A model generated the notes under the pieces. That model had not been told where the DNA came from and did not search any database. It was given only the letters and a program-made list of their open reading frames with translations. A stretch of 64,000 nucleotides of DNA from Lates calcarifer. Taxonomy: Eukaryota > Chordata > Actinopteri > Centropomidae. The stretch is from the NCBI RefSeq assembly GCF_001640805.2, contig NC_066852.1, positions 10,772,194 through 10,836,193 on the forward strand. Direction: 5' to 3'. Position numbers and translations under genes: made by a program. Positions within the stretch are counted from its first letter, which is position 1. The number at the start of each line of letters is the position of its first letter. Below are positions 14,001 through 29,142 of the stretch, piece by piece.

Positions 14001-15289
14001 TTGGATATGCAAGTCCTCTATTTCAATCTCCATGCTCTTTCGAGCCTTCACTGCTGCTGCAGAGGTGAACTCTGACTCCTCCAGCTGTGAGAAACAGGAG
14101 GAAAGAAAAGGCACTGGGTAGGAGGTGAGGGTCAAACATAAGTAGGCCAAGATCAAGGATCAAGCCTGATTATGCAGAGGACAGAGGATTTATCAACCTG
14201 TGCATGTTTTTTATACTCTGATATCAAAGTTCAAAAAGTGGATTTTTGTTGTTGTTCTTGTTGTTATTGTTCAGTACGCATATCACAAAGCCAAACCATC
14301 ATCTGCTGAGGCAAGGAAAAGTGTTCAACAGAGTGGCATACTTGATTTTTCAGCTGGGCGATCTCTCTCTTGCTGGGGGCGTTGCTCTTCAGGTGGTCCA
14401 GCATTATCTGTGCGTCAGCCAGAAGGACTTTGGTTCTCTTCAGGTCTTTCCTCAGCCTCTTCTCTGTCTCCACATCCCTCTGGCTCACCTGAACGACAAA
14501 AACACTCCTCTCTAGCCGCAATTGCTACACGTACTCTGTTTTTCTATGCTCCTTCAAAACCTACAGCACCTCTCGAGACTCAAAAGCAGTTTCTTTCCAA
14601 TCAAAAGAAGTGGCCCACACACACTTAACTGTACTGACAGGAGACCAGAGGCAGAGTGAGGGGAAGTACCTGGTCCTGGGTGCTCAGCAGTTTGGACTCC
14701 AGCTCCCTCCTCTCACGCAACACTTTCTGCTTGTCTTCATACTCTTCCTCCAGCTGTACCTCCATCTGTTTCAGCTGCAGGACACATGCACAGCGTGTCA
14801 GGATGCACAAACAGATGATCAGTGATAAACAAAGTCAGACATAACACACCATCAACCATCCTGTTAGACATGGCTGCTCTCACACATCAAAGACAAATGG
14901 ATACCCCCAGAGCGGATCCACTAGCCTCTAGATCCCAACATAGCTTTGAAAATAAAATCTTCAATTCTTTCAAAATCAGTTTTGTTATATTTAACATAGA
15001 TACAGTTGAAAATACTATTTGTATTTGTTTTGTTATTAAGATGCATCTGCTGTGTTGGAACTTTAGCAAATTTTGTGATTGCCTCACATCCATGATAATA
15101 AGTGATAGGCAGCCTCCACAGTGTATACACCATAATTTATACTTTCTTCTGTTGAATGCAGCATATTTGCATACCACAAGGGACACAGTCTGAAAACTAA
15201 CATAAACTTGAAATAACCAATTCAAGAATTTAATAAGACAGACTCTGCAAGAATCTCTAAGCCTGGTGAGCTTCAACACTCATTTGTAA

Positions 15290-15363
<74 letters not shown>

Positions 15364-16633
15364 CTCAGTGCTTCCAGTGCTGACCAGGCCTGATTAGTTG
15401 TTATTTCAGGATAGAGAAGCTATGTATAAGAATATGTTGTACAAATGAAAGAGTGGGAATAAACCTACCTTCTTGCTGCAGGATCGCCTGATCTCCTCTA
15501 CCTCCTCATCCTTACTCTCAATCTCTTTAGAGTGGGTCTGCCGCTGTCTCTCCATCTCCATCTCAAGCCGCAGCTTTGCCTGAGTACATGATGAGGACAC
15601 ACACACACATATAAATACATTTTAAAAAAAAAACAAAAAACAAATTTGGAGTTTCTTCCAGACTTTGGTATTTACCATCTGTTCAAAATGAGAGACAGAT
15701 TCTTATAAAGTGATTTCTTAAAACAAAAAGACGTACGTTTGAAGAATACTGGGGTAGAAGGAAGGTTTTTGTGACTTTTTCAGACTTAAAGTATTAAAGT
15801 TTAAAGGTTAAAATCCAGTGTAGCATTATACAAGGAGTTTTTAGAAAGTGAAATTTAAATTCTCCAGCCTGGTATGAAATACTACATCTGCACCACTCTG
15901 TACCTGCTCCAGCATCTGGATGGTTCCAGCCTGTTCGTCCAGCTCCTCCTCCTGGTCTTTCACCTTGGCCTCGAGGTCACGAAGCTGCTTCTTGACCTTG
16001 GCCAGCGATGCTTCATCCTTGGTCTCCTGGGAGGACAGATCCTGCAGCTCTGCCTCCAGCTGCTGCACCTTCATATTTGCGGTGCACAATTCACTATCCT
16101 TGTCCTGCAGGTGGAGGAGACGCCATAAAAGCGCACATCTGGACCAGCCCAGTTATGTCACACACAGAGAGCAGAGAAACCAGACACGTGGGCCCCTGAG
16201 AGAGGATATCAGAGTGTCTGGAGTATGTTCTGTAAAGTAACTTACCTGCAGCTGCTGGCGGAGGTTAAACACCTCAGCAGTCATTATGTCTTTCTCTCGA
16301 GCCAACTTCTCCCTCTGGCTCTTTTCTCTTTGTACCTCAGCCTGAGCCTGGTTCTGCTCCAGGTCAAATCTGGAATGTACAAACACAGATATACACACAC
16401 ACTGACAGACAGCTTGGCAAAATATTGATTCCACTTAAGACAAGGGTTTCCATAGGGTTGAACAGTTGAGAATCTTAGTAAACGGTGTTGGATCTGTAAT
16501 TACATAAAGTGCCAGTATGTGACAAATTGCAGAAGGCTGCAGAAAATGCAGTATAACTGGAACATTAAGTCATTTATAATAAATTATGATGGTGTTGTGA
16601 AGTGATGCAATAAAGCAGTGTACAAATATAAAT

Positions 16634-16675
<42 letters not shown>

Positions 16676-19278
16676 TATATAAAACATACATACACACACG
16701 CACACAAAAATTAAATACTAATACTAGCCAACTAAATATGTAACCTCCACCTAACTCCAGTTACTTGGGAGATTTTCAGGTTAGGAGGTGATCCTCAACA
16801 CAAAGCCCAGCATCAGCTCAGCACTACCTCTATTTTAGCCTCCACTGTTATCGTCTTCCATTAGCCATCAATTTACAATTGGGCTGTAATAGTGTGCAAA
16901 ATGTTTTCTTCAATTGTCTCGGGCAGAAGCACTTATGGTTAGTGAACTTAAAAGCTAAGTGTTTCATGCTGTCAGCTCGTTGTAATTCCCTGTTTTTCTC
17001 TCTGAAGCACAGCTGAAAATAATTTCACCCACAGAGCATCTTCAATTAGCCACAGGGGAGGGATCACATTCTGCCACAGCGATAGCTTCTCAAGTGCTTA
17101 AAGTCTGAGTCATTTTCTCAGCTAATGCAATTCCACAGATTACAGAACATCTCAGTCACTATTCAAATTAAAGAAAACTTTCGTGTTCTGCAGAATGGGT
17201 CAGAGAGTCTGCGTTGGGCAATCCAAGGAGAAAAGAGCAAGATGTTCTCTGTAATGTGCATCTCTGAGAGAAAGGAGGACAGATAGAAAAATAGATAGAT
17301 ATACAGACAGACAGGGAAGGTGGAGAGTTTGTTGAAACTGACTTCCTCTGTTTCTTCTCCAGATCATGGTTGCGGCTCTGTAGTCCCTCTAGGTGAAGCT
17401 TGGTGTCCTGCAGCTCTGCCATCAGTTTCTGGCACTTCTTCTTCAGCTGCTGCACAGAGCGCTGCACATCCTCATTATCTGTCTGCAAATCAGCCAACTG
17501 CAGTGCACGCACACACAAATACACACATATTTTTATTATTCTTTATGACAGCTTAATGCATATCATTATTACATTTATGCAACTAACAGGCTACGAGTGT
17601 GTGGTAGTCATACATTAAATAGACTTGATTTTTTAAAGTGATTTGAATGTTATAAGGTGTCTCTTGCCTTTCTCTCAAGTTGTCTTTTGCTCTGCTGCTC
17701 TGTGTCCAGCTTGTCATCAAACTCCTGCTGGAGTTTCTTTTTTGTGAAGTCCATTTCACGAACGGCTCGGTTGTATTTTATCCGCCACTCGCCTCCTGGA
17801 GGAAAAACATACAATTCAGGAAAAAAGTCTGTGTGACATTTGGGTGTCTCCTGCCTTTAATGCAGGCCGAGCAGGGTAGACAGAGGAATAGGCTCTAAAG
17901 TTCAGAAATGATGGATGCTGTGGATTATGGAGTGCACAACACTGGCTGGCTGATGGTTATCAGATTCAAGGACCAAAATAATATAATCTTTCAGGAAATA
18001 AAACTTTTTTCATCAAATCCCGACCTTATGAGGTCAGAAAATTCGACAGGAAACTACAAAGCAGCCTTTACTTTTCAACTCTAATCTTGAATAAACCTGA
18101 GGTGAGAATTCAGAGCACACCACAATAGTAGTTAGAGAACGACATGTCTAAGTGGCACTTTCCACAGTTCTTAGCCGACCCTAATTCTGGAGCTGTCAGA
18201 GGCTATCAGAACTATAACAGCGGCCAGGCAGACATTCAGGTTCAGGTTCATTTCCAAGCCTTATCATTTTAGAGGCTGTCCATTTCTCCTTCACATACCA
18301 ACACCGGCTCTTCCATCAGTGCTGCTCATTAGCATATATATAGCATAATGACAACTTGCAGGGCCACCGGCTCTGATCCCAACGATTATTTTCTCATTCA
18401 TCTAAGAATTCTGATATGCTCTGTAATGGCTTGTCTGCTGAGGTGGGTTGAAGGGGATGAGAACACAGGGGGGGAAAAAAGAAAAGAAAAGAAAAAAAAG
18501 TCTTATGGACAATATGCTCTCGGTGGGAGCTCTTTTTCCCAGCAGGGGGAGACCAATCAGCAATAGGCATTAGTTGTGTTGCCTGGGAGCGAACATCTTA
18601 ATCCCCTAGCGGTAAATCCCAAACTTGGAAAATATACTTAATAGCATTATGCGTGATGTGACCAAGTCTTGCTGCCATGTCTCCTGCTGAAACAGTCGAA
18701 CAAAGACAATCATTCCCGCAGCTACAATTAGTATGAGGGAGATTTTTCAAACTGTGCACATAATGCTGGTACGAGCTGTTCAGTAAATTATGTTTCTGAC
18801 CGGAGCTGACATACCCATTAGGCATGCTCAGGCGAGCTGCTGCAAGTGTCATAAGGTATAATTAATTAGGGAATTTTATGCAAATGTTTAAAAAACACGG
18901 ATGACCAAGATTGTGATTACAAAGAGAGAATAAAACCACTGCAAGTCACACCCTCAAAGTCTTATTTTGTTTAATTCTAAATTTTAAGTATGGAATTAAA
19001 TACATGGATGGGTGAAATTCTGTGGTGTCACAAATGATAACTCGCGATTTCTAACTCAACTAACCAGCATCGTCGTCGTCGTCCATCTCCCCATTGAGCT
19101 CTGATGTTTTCATGAGCCGAGCTTCCATCAGCTCCATCTCCTGTGATTCTAATTGTTTCTTCATGGCATCGAATTTAGCCTGGAATGCACAGATTCACCC
19201 ACCAAACAACATGAGAACATGTCAGTCATACAAAAAATTTGTTGTTAAAACATTTTGTTTTATATATATACGTGCATG

Positions 19279-19311
<33 letters not shown>

Positions 19312-22300
19312 ATATATATATTAGTGTGCGTATGTGCCTGCAGATCCTTCATGTCCTTCTCCAGATGGAGTCTCTCTGAGGTCTCAGTCTCCAATAACTG
19401 GGATGCTGACTCACTAGTGCTTCTCTCATCGGCAAGCTCTGCCAACAAGTCTGCGATCTGAACACAAACATGGAAACACAGAAACACGAAGGGAGTAATG
19501 TAAAAGTACAAAATACTTCTACTACTTCAGTTCTAGTACAAGCAAGCAATCAAATCTTGAAGTGAAACAAATGACACAGTGTAACTCCACGACCAATCTC
19601 AAACACCACCTTCCCAGCATGCATTGCCACAGGCAGAGGGGACCCACCCTGCTCTCCAATCGATCCGTGTTCAGTCTCAGCTCATTTCGCTCCTTCTCCA
19701 CCCTCTCGAGCTTCGATTTCTGCTGCTGTATCTCCTCCTGGAGCACAGAATATAGCTATATGGGTTACATGTAATGTCGCAGGTAAATGTGTAAAATATT
19801 AAGTACTGCAAGAAAGATATTAAACATTAATAACAGGTGCCATAAGTGCCATGCTGCTGCGGCAGGTAGTGCATTTTGAAAGTGGATTAGAGGCTGAGAG
19901 GAATTTATAAGGTGGGGTATATCAGACAGAGGGGTCTGCTCACGTCTTTGCTTCGCATCTGCTCCTCGGTGAGCTGGACCTTAATAAGGGGCTGGACTGT
20001 GGTGAAGAGTTTCCACCATGGCCAGTCCTTCACACCGCGGTTCTTCTTGATGTTTTTCTGGATGCAACGGATCGCTAGGTCCTGAATCTAAAACGACACA
20101 TATGGAGAAGCAGTCACCAAAGAGGAACACATATGTGAATGTAGGTGTTTGTTTTAGTTTGCACACAGAGCAACACAGTTTGAGTCGATGGAGTGTAACA
20201 TTGATTAAAGTACTTGGAACCGAATCTGCAACTCAATTTTCTAATACAAATATGTGCTTCATGTGTGCAATGCGGAGGTATCACAGGACAGTAGTGTCTA
20301 GAGGTCCATGAAACAATGCCATGAAATTAGGAAACTCTTAATTACTCAGTGGAATAAACCCTTTACAGAACTCATCTACTGCTCATCATATCATCCTCGC
20401 CACCGATGAATAATATTTGAAAAACACGGCATTCCTCAGTATTGTGTTATAGTGCCTGTATAAGTGCGAGCAGCTATCCCAGGACCTGCCAGCCTCCTCT
20501 GGAGACTTTCTGTGGAGTGTGTTCCAAGGCTGGAAGCTAATTTTTGATTAATTAAATCAAACATGTTGGCAGCTAATTCCAAGTATTACACGATTTCCAT
20601 GCTGCTTATGCATGAGGCTCTCTAGAAGCAGCAGCAGCAGATTATGGGCAAACCCAATTAGAGCAACACAATTTCTCAGCATCAGGTACATTTTACCCTG
20701 AAGGTACCTCTCTATGACCAATTAGGATTTGTCACACAGAGAAAAGCCTTAACATCAACCAAAATGCAGCAAATCTGTGACAGAAGATTTAAACAGGTCT
20801 CACTTGTCATATTTACTCTAAAATGAATAGGAGGTGAACAAAAGATTAGACTATATGAGCACCATGGATAAACATTTTGGTTTTCATATCACATTAAGAG
20901 GGTGTGACAACTGTAAGACAGCGTGATGCGAATTAGGATTGGGAGCCAAGATTAAGACAAAAACGTGGTTTCCATCCTCTTCCTCAATATTCTACATGTA
21001 CATAGATGTGTTTTTAGTGTGTGCATGTGTGAGTGTGTGTATGTTCATAGGCCTGCAGGCGTGTAAGACATCTAAGTGTTGCAATATGTGACTGTAGCAC
21101 CGTCTGATGTCACTTTGATCCCGCACCTCAGTTTCTGGGGATTTCTTCCACATCAAATCATGCCTCTCTAAAGGACAGCAGTTTTGATTATATGTATGAT
21201 CTCATCATGCCTGGTTCATTTCTTTATCATTATGCTATCAGATGGCATTTCAATCTTTAAATACAAATATATTTCCAAGAGCTATAATACTAGCAGTTTG
21301 TATTAGCAATAAAAACTGGAGAAAATACATGTTACACAAGGAAATATACCACATACCAACGCAGAGCCTATCCATTGCCTTTAAAGTGGGAGGTTTTCAT
21401 GTTTCTTTCATACAGATCTATGGGATTGCATGTCTCAAATGAATGAGATATCCTTTAGAATCCCCTGTCTAATAAAGGTATATGGTAACATTCAGTAAGA
21501 ACTGTTTCAAAGAGGGGAAAAGGGTTCGAATCAATAGGGATAATATTATGAGACTAGAGCTAGCTTATGCTTGCTGCTTTGCACTGATTTCAATGTGAAT
21601 AACTGAAAAAAAACATCTGTAGGATACCTGAAGGACAAAACTTCCAATGCGGCAAGTGCCTGCTGAGGCAAAATAACAGACTTTTAAAATGTCAGGTTGT
21701 TCCCTTGAGGAGACAGTTGAAAGACAGAAAAAAGAAAAAAAAAAAAAAAAAAGAAAAATTCTGGTTTTGTCATTTAATGTCACATGGGCTTGGCACAGCT
21801 TCACAAGGTTAACATGCCAGGGAATATCAATCAAGGGAACTTGTGACTTTCTGTCACATCCCTATACATCAACCAGCAAGTGTCTGCGAGGCTTCACCAG
21901 AACTCACCCGCACTGTTCCAGAGGCAAATTACCATCTACTGTACCTGCTCAGACTGGATACTTCAGTGTAAGAGGCTGTGGAGCCCTATCAATTTTCACA
22001 AAGGGATAACAGGGTAACAGCAAGGGCGCAAGTGGATGCTATTATACCTTGATTATTATAAGATTCAACAGCAACACACACTGTAAATCTTCTCTGTGGA
22101 GAAAAGGGGAGGTGAGAATCATTCACTAATCCACAGTCCTGCTTCTGCTCTATAACTCTGGTGTCGACTAGCTGAATCAGTAATACTATAAGCAGAGCGA
22201 GATTCAGAGGGAAAAATGTCCTTCAGGTAATCATCGCAAGAGATGTATATACCATACATGTAACAGCTGAACAGTAATAAATCTAGCTTACTGTGTTTCT

Positions 22301-25300
22301 TGAGCAGTGCACAACAGAAGAGGAAAGCAAACCAGTTTTGGCACTACACCTTTATTTATCAATAGTCTCTTTCACTCTCACGCTTGACTGCAGCCTCCGA
22401 CCTAATACTGTTAAAAGCTTTGAGATATTTTTTTTAGAAGTGTTTATTTTGGTAGTTAAGTCCAAAAACAAGAACTTTTGTGATTTGACATGACTTGTCA
22501 AATCAAATCACTGCCAATGACTGGACTATTTCAGTGCAGTGAATACTTGCACCAAACCGCACCATGCAGTGAATCAGTGCGGGCTGTGTGCTGTATGTTT
22601 ACAAGTAGAAAATATAGCTCAGCCTGATATACTGATCCACATCTACGATCAGTGATCTAAGCCACTCTTGTATTATCATAAGCTGTTTCAACTACACTGC
22701 GGGAATGAGTGGAATACACAATTTCTAATTTCTATTTATTTACAAACATTTCTGTTAGGAACAAAGGAACAGTACAAGGCTACACTAAGAAGTCAGTTAG
22801 CTTAGCTCAAAGGCTTGTTTGTCTTAGTGCTAACCTAAGGCTGTTGACAGTAGCTTCACATTTACCATAGAGACATGACAGTGGTGTCAATCTTTTCATC
22901 TAAGCCTCAATAACATGTTGTACATATTTCCATAATGTTACATGATTCCTTTTAAGTATGAACAATTGACCCTTGACATTTGAGCTTCATTCTGTGTGTT
23001 TTATTGTCTATCTATATGTCTATTTGTGCTTGTGTGTGTGCTCTACTGCATGTAATTTTTTAATTATCCCACTCAGGATGAATAAAGTTCAGTGAATTGA
23101 GCTGAATGGAATTAAAGTAACTGATTTTTGAAAGAAACTGGGCATAAAATTTAAACTGTGTGCATGTCAGTGCACATTACTATCATAGTACTAAGCCTCT
23201 ACATTAGATCAGCCTGTACCCTTGCTTTAATTGAATCTGTGGTAGCCCTCATGACCATCATAATTGCATGTCACATCTTACCTTGCAAACCTAAAGAGTT
23301 TAAGCATAATAAAATTACAAGATAAAATAAAGTACTATCTTTCTATTATAGATACATTTGCAGGAGATAGAGGGTATATGATGGCAGAGAGAAAAATTGC
23401 CTCCTTGCTAATGGATTTTGTAATTGCACAGTTGCCTAGCAGTTTGAATGGTTCCTCACTGTTGATTCTCCTCAAGTTTTTGCAGATTATGAAGCATCAC
23501 TTAACCTGCTTCACGGTGTGTATAATGACCTTTGAACTTAATATATACAGTGACCGCTCTTGCTTCTCCACTTTCAGCCATTGCTAAAACTCTTATGGTA
23601 GAAAACAGTAATTACAGAAGGTAGCTGGAAGTCCAGTAATATAAAAAAGGTCATATTGATTTGCCTTATAGCAAAGATGACAATTTAATAGTTTTAGTGG
23701 CATAATATACAAGTGAACAAGATATCTACTCAGTAACAGCATGTCAGAGTGGATGGAGACCAGTAACACTGATTCTGTTTCTGCTGGTTCATCACTAGCC
23801 AACTGAAGCAGCACATTCACTTAAATAGTAATCACAGAGCGGGAGGAGGACTGCAGGGCTTCATACATCACAAGAGGACATGCAGTCCACAGAGATGGAC
23901 CCATCGCATACTGGGAGAAAAATGGAGAATGGGTGGAGCAGATGGGTGTGTGAGTCAGCAGCATGTGTGATATGGCTGCATTTAAGGGGAGCGGTTTGAT
24001 AAAATGCAACAGCAATGGACATGTCACCATTAAATATTCCCTTGGGAAAGCTGATTGAATGGATTACAGTACAGGAGGATTGGGGGTGGGGGTCGGGGGG
24101 GGCGGCGGCGATAGATTTAGAGAACACATTTGTAATTAGCTGAAGATTTACAGCAGAGCTGGCTAGATCTACCCCAAGAGCAGAGCAAACAGGTACTAAA
24201 ATTAGCTACGAACTCTCAACTCCTGGTGGACTCCTAGGCAACAACACCTCACATTCTTCAAGTACTTTATCTATAAAAAAGAAAAAAAGCTAAGCAGCAA
24301 ACAGACCCTGATACTTACTTCACCGGCCTTTGCAAGTATAAAATGCATTTTTGCATTTGTAACTTGCCTCTTATATCAATATATCAAAATGAATCCATTT
24401 GATTTTTTCCTCAATTAAATGATGACTTGTATAACATTTGTGACAATTTACTCAATTTGGATAAATAAATCCTTGGCATTTCGAGCTCAGGCTAATTTGG
24501 ACAAAGCCATTCATCTCAGCGTGATGTCTTGCCTACCTTTCTTTTCTTGAAGGCTTGTCGTGCCAGGTAGCCTCTACATGCAGCTTGGAACAGGGTCAGA
24601 TTACGCTTGGTCTGCTCATCCCTCTGTTCCTCCAGCTTAGCCAAAGTGCCAGCTCTGAAGAACAACTGGAGCAAAAAATCACACACACACACACATATAA
24701 GATCAAATAAATTAATTAGTAAAGGATAAAATTATTGAGAGATCATGTAATGCTTATTTCAGCCATGGGGAAATTAGATTTCAAGGCCCTGCTTTAATGT
24801 GAAGCACAGCAGCAAAATAAAAACAGGAGTTAAAAAAGTAAATAAGTGCACTGAAGCAGTAAATCAATAAGAAACAGTGTAATCCATGGACAAGTGAGTC
24901 TTATCTAAGTCAGAAAGCTGTGGTTAAGTTATTATCTCGGACAATCAGCCTTGTCTGTTTCTAATCTGGGCCAAAGGTAAAACACAGGTAAACAGGCGGC
25001 GACAGAAAGCAGATCACGTCACAGCCTATCTATACCTCAGAGGGATTAGGTACTGCTAACGCATTCTAAATGTGATGGGAGGAAGCTATCAAAATGGATG
25101 GATGATGACAAGGAAAGTGTCTCCACCCAAGGTCTCTCTACACAAGTCCCAGTGCTTTATAAATTACTAAATCCATGTGATCTGTTAACGGAGCACAACC
25201 TGAAAATGAGCAAACAGCTTTAGTACGAAAACCTGCAAACCAGGAAGGAGGAGTGATGCATTCAGTGACATATATGAATATTACTTTTCAAAATGCTAAG

Positions 25301-28300
25301 TGGGGCTGAAGCAGACGCTGTTTGTCTTTCATCATCATCAGATGTGCGTAGTGCTATCTAAAATGGATTTTAGCTATGCTGTTTTTAGGCATGTGGCTAT
25401 GGTAAAAGTTGATTTTATCCAGTACAGAGCTTCGAGTCCATTGCTGTAAGGTTATGTGGGGCTGGTGTAATTGGCATGCAAGTGAGACAGGTTGCTAAGA
25501 TGCCATTGGAATGCTTTGTCAATGGCCAAATGTGCTTGTCTACTTCTGAGCCCATTTCACACTCCAAAGTGTTGCACCATGTGAAGCTGCCTCAAAATCA
25601 TTCTTGTGTCATGTGTTTTACACTGCACATATCTGGGAGCGCAAGTCCCGCTGTTTTGTACATTATTGTTTCCTTTGATTTCCTTCTTGGCTGATGGCCA
25701 CTTTCCGGCTGATAGGATTAGACCTCAGTGTGCCAGGCAGTGTTTACTGTGATTACTTTACAATGGTTGTGGTGAAAAACAAAGAGGGCCATCAGTTGTG
25801 AGAATTTGCTCTAATGACCTGAAAAGAAAGAGGGAATTACGGTTACGCAGTCGAGCAGGGTAGAGACATGCCTCTCAGGTAGCCACTGGCTAAAAGGCTG
25901 GAAGAAGGGGCCAGGCTTGGCAACTCTCCAAAAAAGGATGGCAAACAAACCTCAGAGGGGGACAAGTGTAATGAAAGACACACTCCCCCAGACAGCAAGT
26001 GTCCTTTAAAAAACAGGAGGATAAAGGATAAAAAGAGCTGTGTGCTGCAGCTCTGTGTTTAGACTTTTAAAAGGAGTGAAGCTGGCAGCGACTCACAGCA
26101 AAGGTTTATTCTATAATTTTAAAGCTGTTTATTCATTTGAGGTGTGGTGGCATTACTCACCCTGCTCAAACCCATGTGGTAGCTGCTTTTCTCCAAATCC
26201 AAGGACTCCAGTAGCTCCTCCACAGCCTGGGCAAAAACACACATGCACACAAACACACGCACACACTTAGTCTTTCAACTGCTCGATCCAGTGGGAACTT
26301 CCACTAACACTGCAACAGTTCAGTAGTCCACAGTTCCCCCCAGTTTCCATCCTGAACTAATGGTACAGTTCACTTTTTCTTCTTCTCTCACATCCATTCC
26401 CAGCTGTATTTTGTTTTTGAAAGTAAGACAGGGAAAGTTTGGTACTCCAGAACCTCCCAACCCCAACAGCAAACCAATTACAACCTGTCCCTGAGAATCC
26501 ACCTGCTTCTGGCTTATTCCTCATGATCCCCAGGTGGTCTTGGCCCTATAGCGGCTTTGAACACATACAGTATATCCTATGCACAACTACAGCATCAGTC
26601 AGCATGGAGCCTCTCCTCTCCCTGGTCATCTATCAGCCTGGGTATACTGTGGGTGTATTATTGTCTTAGACTCTTCTCTCTACTTGAGCCTCGAGCCTGA
26701 AATACCACATCTAGATTACACCAGGAGAGGTCTGCCGTGAACACTGAGGGGCTTGTGTTTGCCAGTGTTTCCACAGAAACTCAGCACCAACACACAGACA
26801 CGGGGGAAAAGAGCTTTTCTCCCCCTTAACCCCATTCTTTCACTCTTTCTCTCATTTTTCTCTAGAAACTAACTTTGTGTTTTATTTTCTCTCCACTGCA
26901 CTTCAACTGGGGCTTCTCATGCAGAGAACCAATGCACAGCACACCCCATTTGATAGTTAACTTTTAAGAATAAAACTCAAACCAGGTTTCATGTAAAGGG
27001 TTTTAACAATAATTATCCATAAATTAAAAAGTGATAAAGCATCAGTATTTTCAAATCAGCATGGAAAACTTTTGCAGCTAGATCACAAAAGATGATGAGC
27101 ACATCTACTTGAATGTTACTTTGAAGCTTTGAACGTAGTGAGGCATTTTCTAAGCCGCTGTACTGATCTGCCTCTTTCACAGGCTAGATACTGATGAGGT
27201 TAAGTTGATTAGATCGTTACAATAGCTCTGATAAATGAAGGTTTATTTCACTGTCAGTTGGCTGCTGACAAATCAGGGGCAGATGTAATGAAGCTGCCTC
27301 TTTACAACATTAATCTCCGCTGTGCTTGGCCAGTGGCAGAGCTGTACATTTCACTCCCTCTCTCAATGATTGACTTACTCTCCTCTCGTCCTTCACTATG
27401 TAATTCCGCCCATGCTTCTTGGTGAGGTGTGGTGCTAGCACGTCAAAGCGCCGTCGAAACTCGGAGAACACCATGTGATCAGGGTAACCTGTGAAGGTCA
27501 GTATTGGATGACAACATTATATTCTGCAAATATTTATAGAGTAATTGGTATTTTGTGGGGATCCTAATACATACAAATAAGGAGGTCTGTGTTTCAATCC
27601 CTGTCCTTAGTATGTTACAGAAGCAGCAACCTCACCTTGCCTATGGATCCTGAGAGAATCGAGCAGCTTGGAGCCCCGCAGCTGGGCACGGAGCAAGGCT
27701 ACATCTAGCTGCATTAAGCCCAGATCTCCACTCTCCCCTTGAGCGTCATTCTCCCCTCCTTTGTACAGGGATCCACTCAGAGCCTTGAGGGCATCAGCCT
27801 TGGGCAATATGCAGTGAACAAAGTGGATCCTAGACCTCCGCACCATGTCAAGGAGAGCATCCTGGAGAAGACAGAGGAGGGCAGCTAGCCAACAACCAAT
27901 GCAATATCTTCCACTGATGTATCTATATATAAGCAGTAGCTTATGCTCTGCATAATAACTCTGGCAACATCTTACAACATTGCATTTTTAAAGAATTCTT
28001 AGCTATTTTCTCTTTAAACATCCACACATATAAAATCTACCATTTATTTTGCAAATTGTGTACCAAAGCACTTACTAACTCTATGAGAGCACTTGAAGAC
28101 AGACAATAAATTTGACTCTGTCATCTCAATTTTTATAACCTACCTTAAAAATGAATGTGTTTCTCTGTACTGTAAAAGCTTAATGTGGATTCCAGATAAG
28201 GCACATTACCATATAACACTTGTGTCTTTCAGTCTTTACTAGTCTTTGTTATGAAACACATATTCTTAAATAAAATCTTGAAGTAACAATCTGATTTTGG

Positions 28301-28480
28301 TACTGTTTGATTAAGCAGTTATCTGTTGTTTAGCTCTTTCCACTCTTCTGGTTTATTCTATATTAATTATGTCCATAACTGGATTCCACACCTCACAGTT
28401 TACATCTCTAACCATACCATATTTCACTATAATTTATTTGCTATAACCATGCCATGCACTGATATTGTAGAAAGCAAGAT

Positions 28481-28522
<42 letters not shown>

Positions 28523-29104
28523 GGCATGGTATTGGATTTTTAAAAAATAAAAAAATCTAGGGTTTTGCAGAAGTATTCAATATCGACATTCTTGTCAAGC
28601 AATGGGTTTGGAAGCAATACAGCTGCGGAGCTGTTCTCATAGCACACCAACACCAAGCCCAATATCATTTTCAGATTTATCTCTGGCTGCAGCCCAAATA
28701 CTGGCCTTCATCCCATCCCATTTTCTTTACAGCTCCATCAAGTTATTTGTGACCGCTAAGTAGATTCCAAAACAAATGTACAGCTATGAGCCTTCACATA
28801 TTCCATTAACCTGTCAAGTTTCTATAGTTAATTTGTTAGCAAACAAGAAACTGAAGATTGGGGTGTTGATTTTCAGTGGGCATGGTAGTACTACTGCATC
28901 ACAGGAAATCAGCTGAAATAATGTTAACAACAACAATGTTGCTAATGGAGCAATAATATTTTAGTGCCTCCATTTTACTTCCATTTTCATATTAAAGATA
29001 GACTGGCTGATTTTGGCATGGTGCCCAATACCATCCCACATCCCCAAATACACTTGTAGTTCACTACTAATATTTTGGAACTTTGGTTTTTAACAGTGGA
29101 CAAA

Positions 29105-29142
<38 letters not shown>

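Larger units (their letters stand above)
20088..24536 (-). other. myo18a: Intron 25 (4.4 kb), repeats only
   Basis: No gene found. Holds a poly(A) tract (21730-21751), two interspersed-repeat fragments (22790-23105) and a G-rich tract (24082-24102). A homeobox-site-rich block lies around 20520-20700. Confidence 0.5.

Noticed and set aside
27087..27175. C/D-box snoRNA-like arrangement (GATGATGA ... CTGA) on the plus strand
   Set aside because: It is antisense to the host gene, the terminal stem overlaps the D box, and no guide or C'/D' pair was convincing.
28483..29138. T36 and A31 homopolymers as ends of one inverted-repeat transposon
   Set aside because: Apart from a 10-base inverted match the sequences inside the two homopolymers do not pair, so a single palindromic element is not supported.
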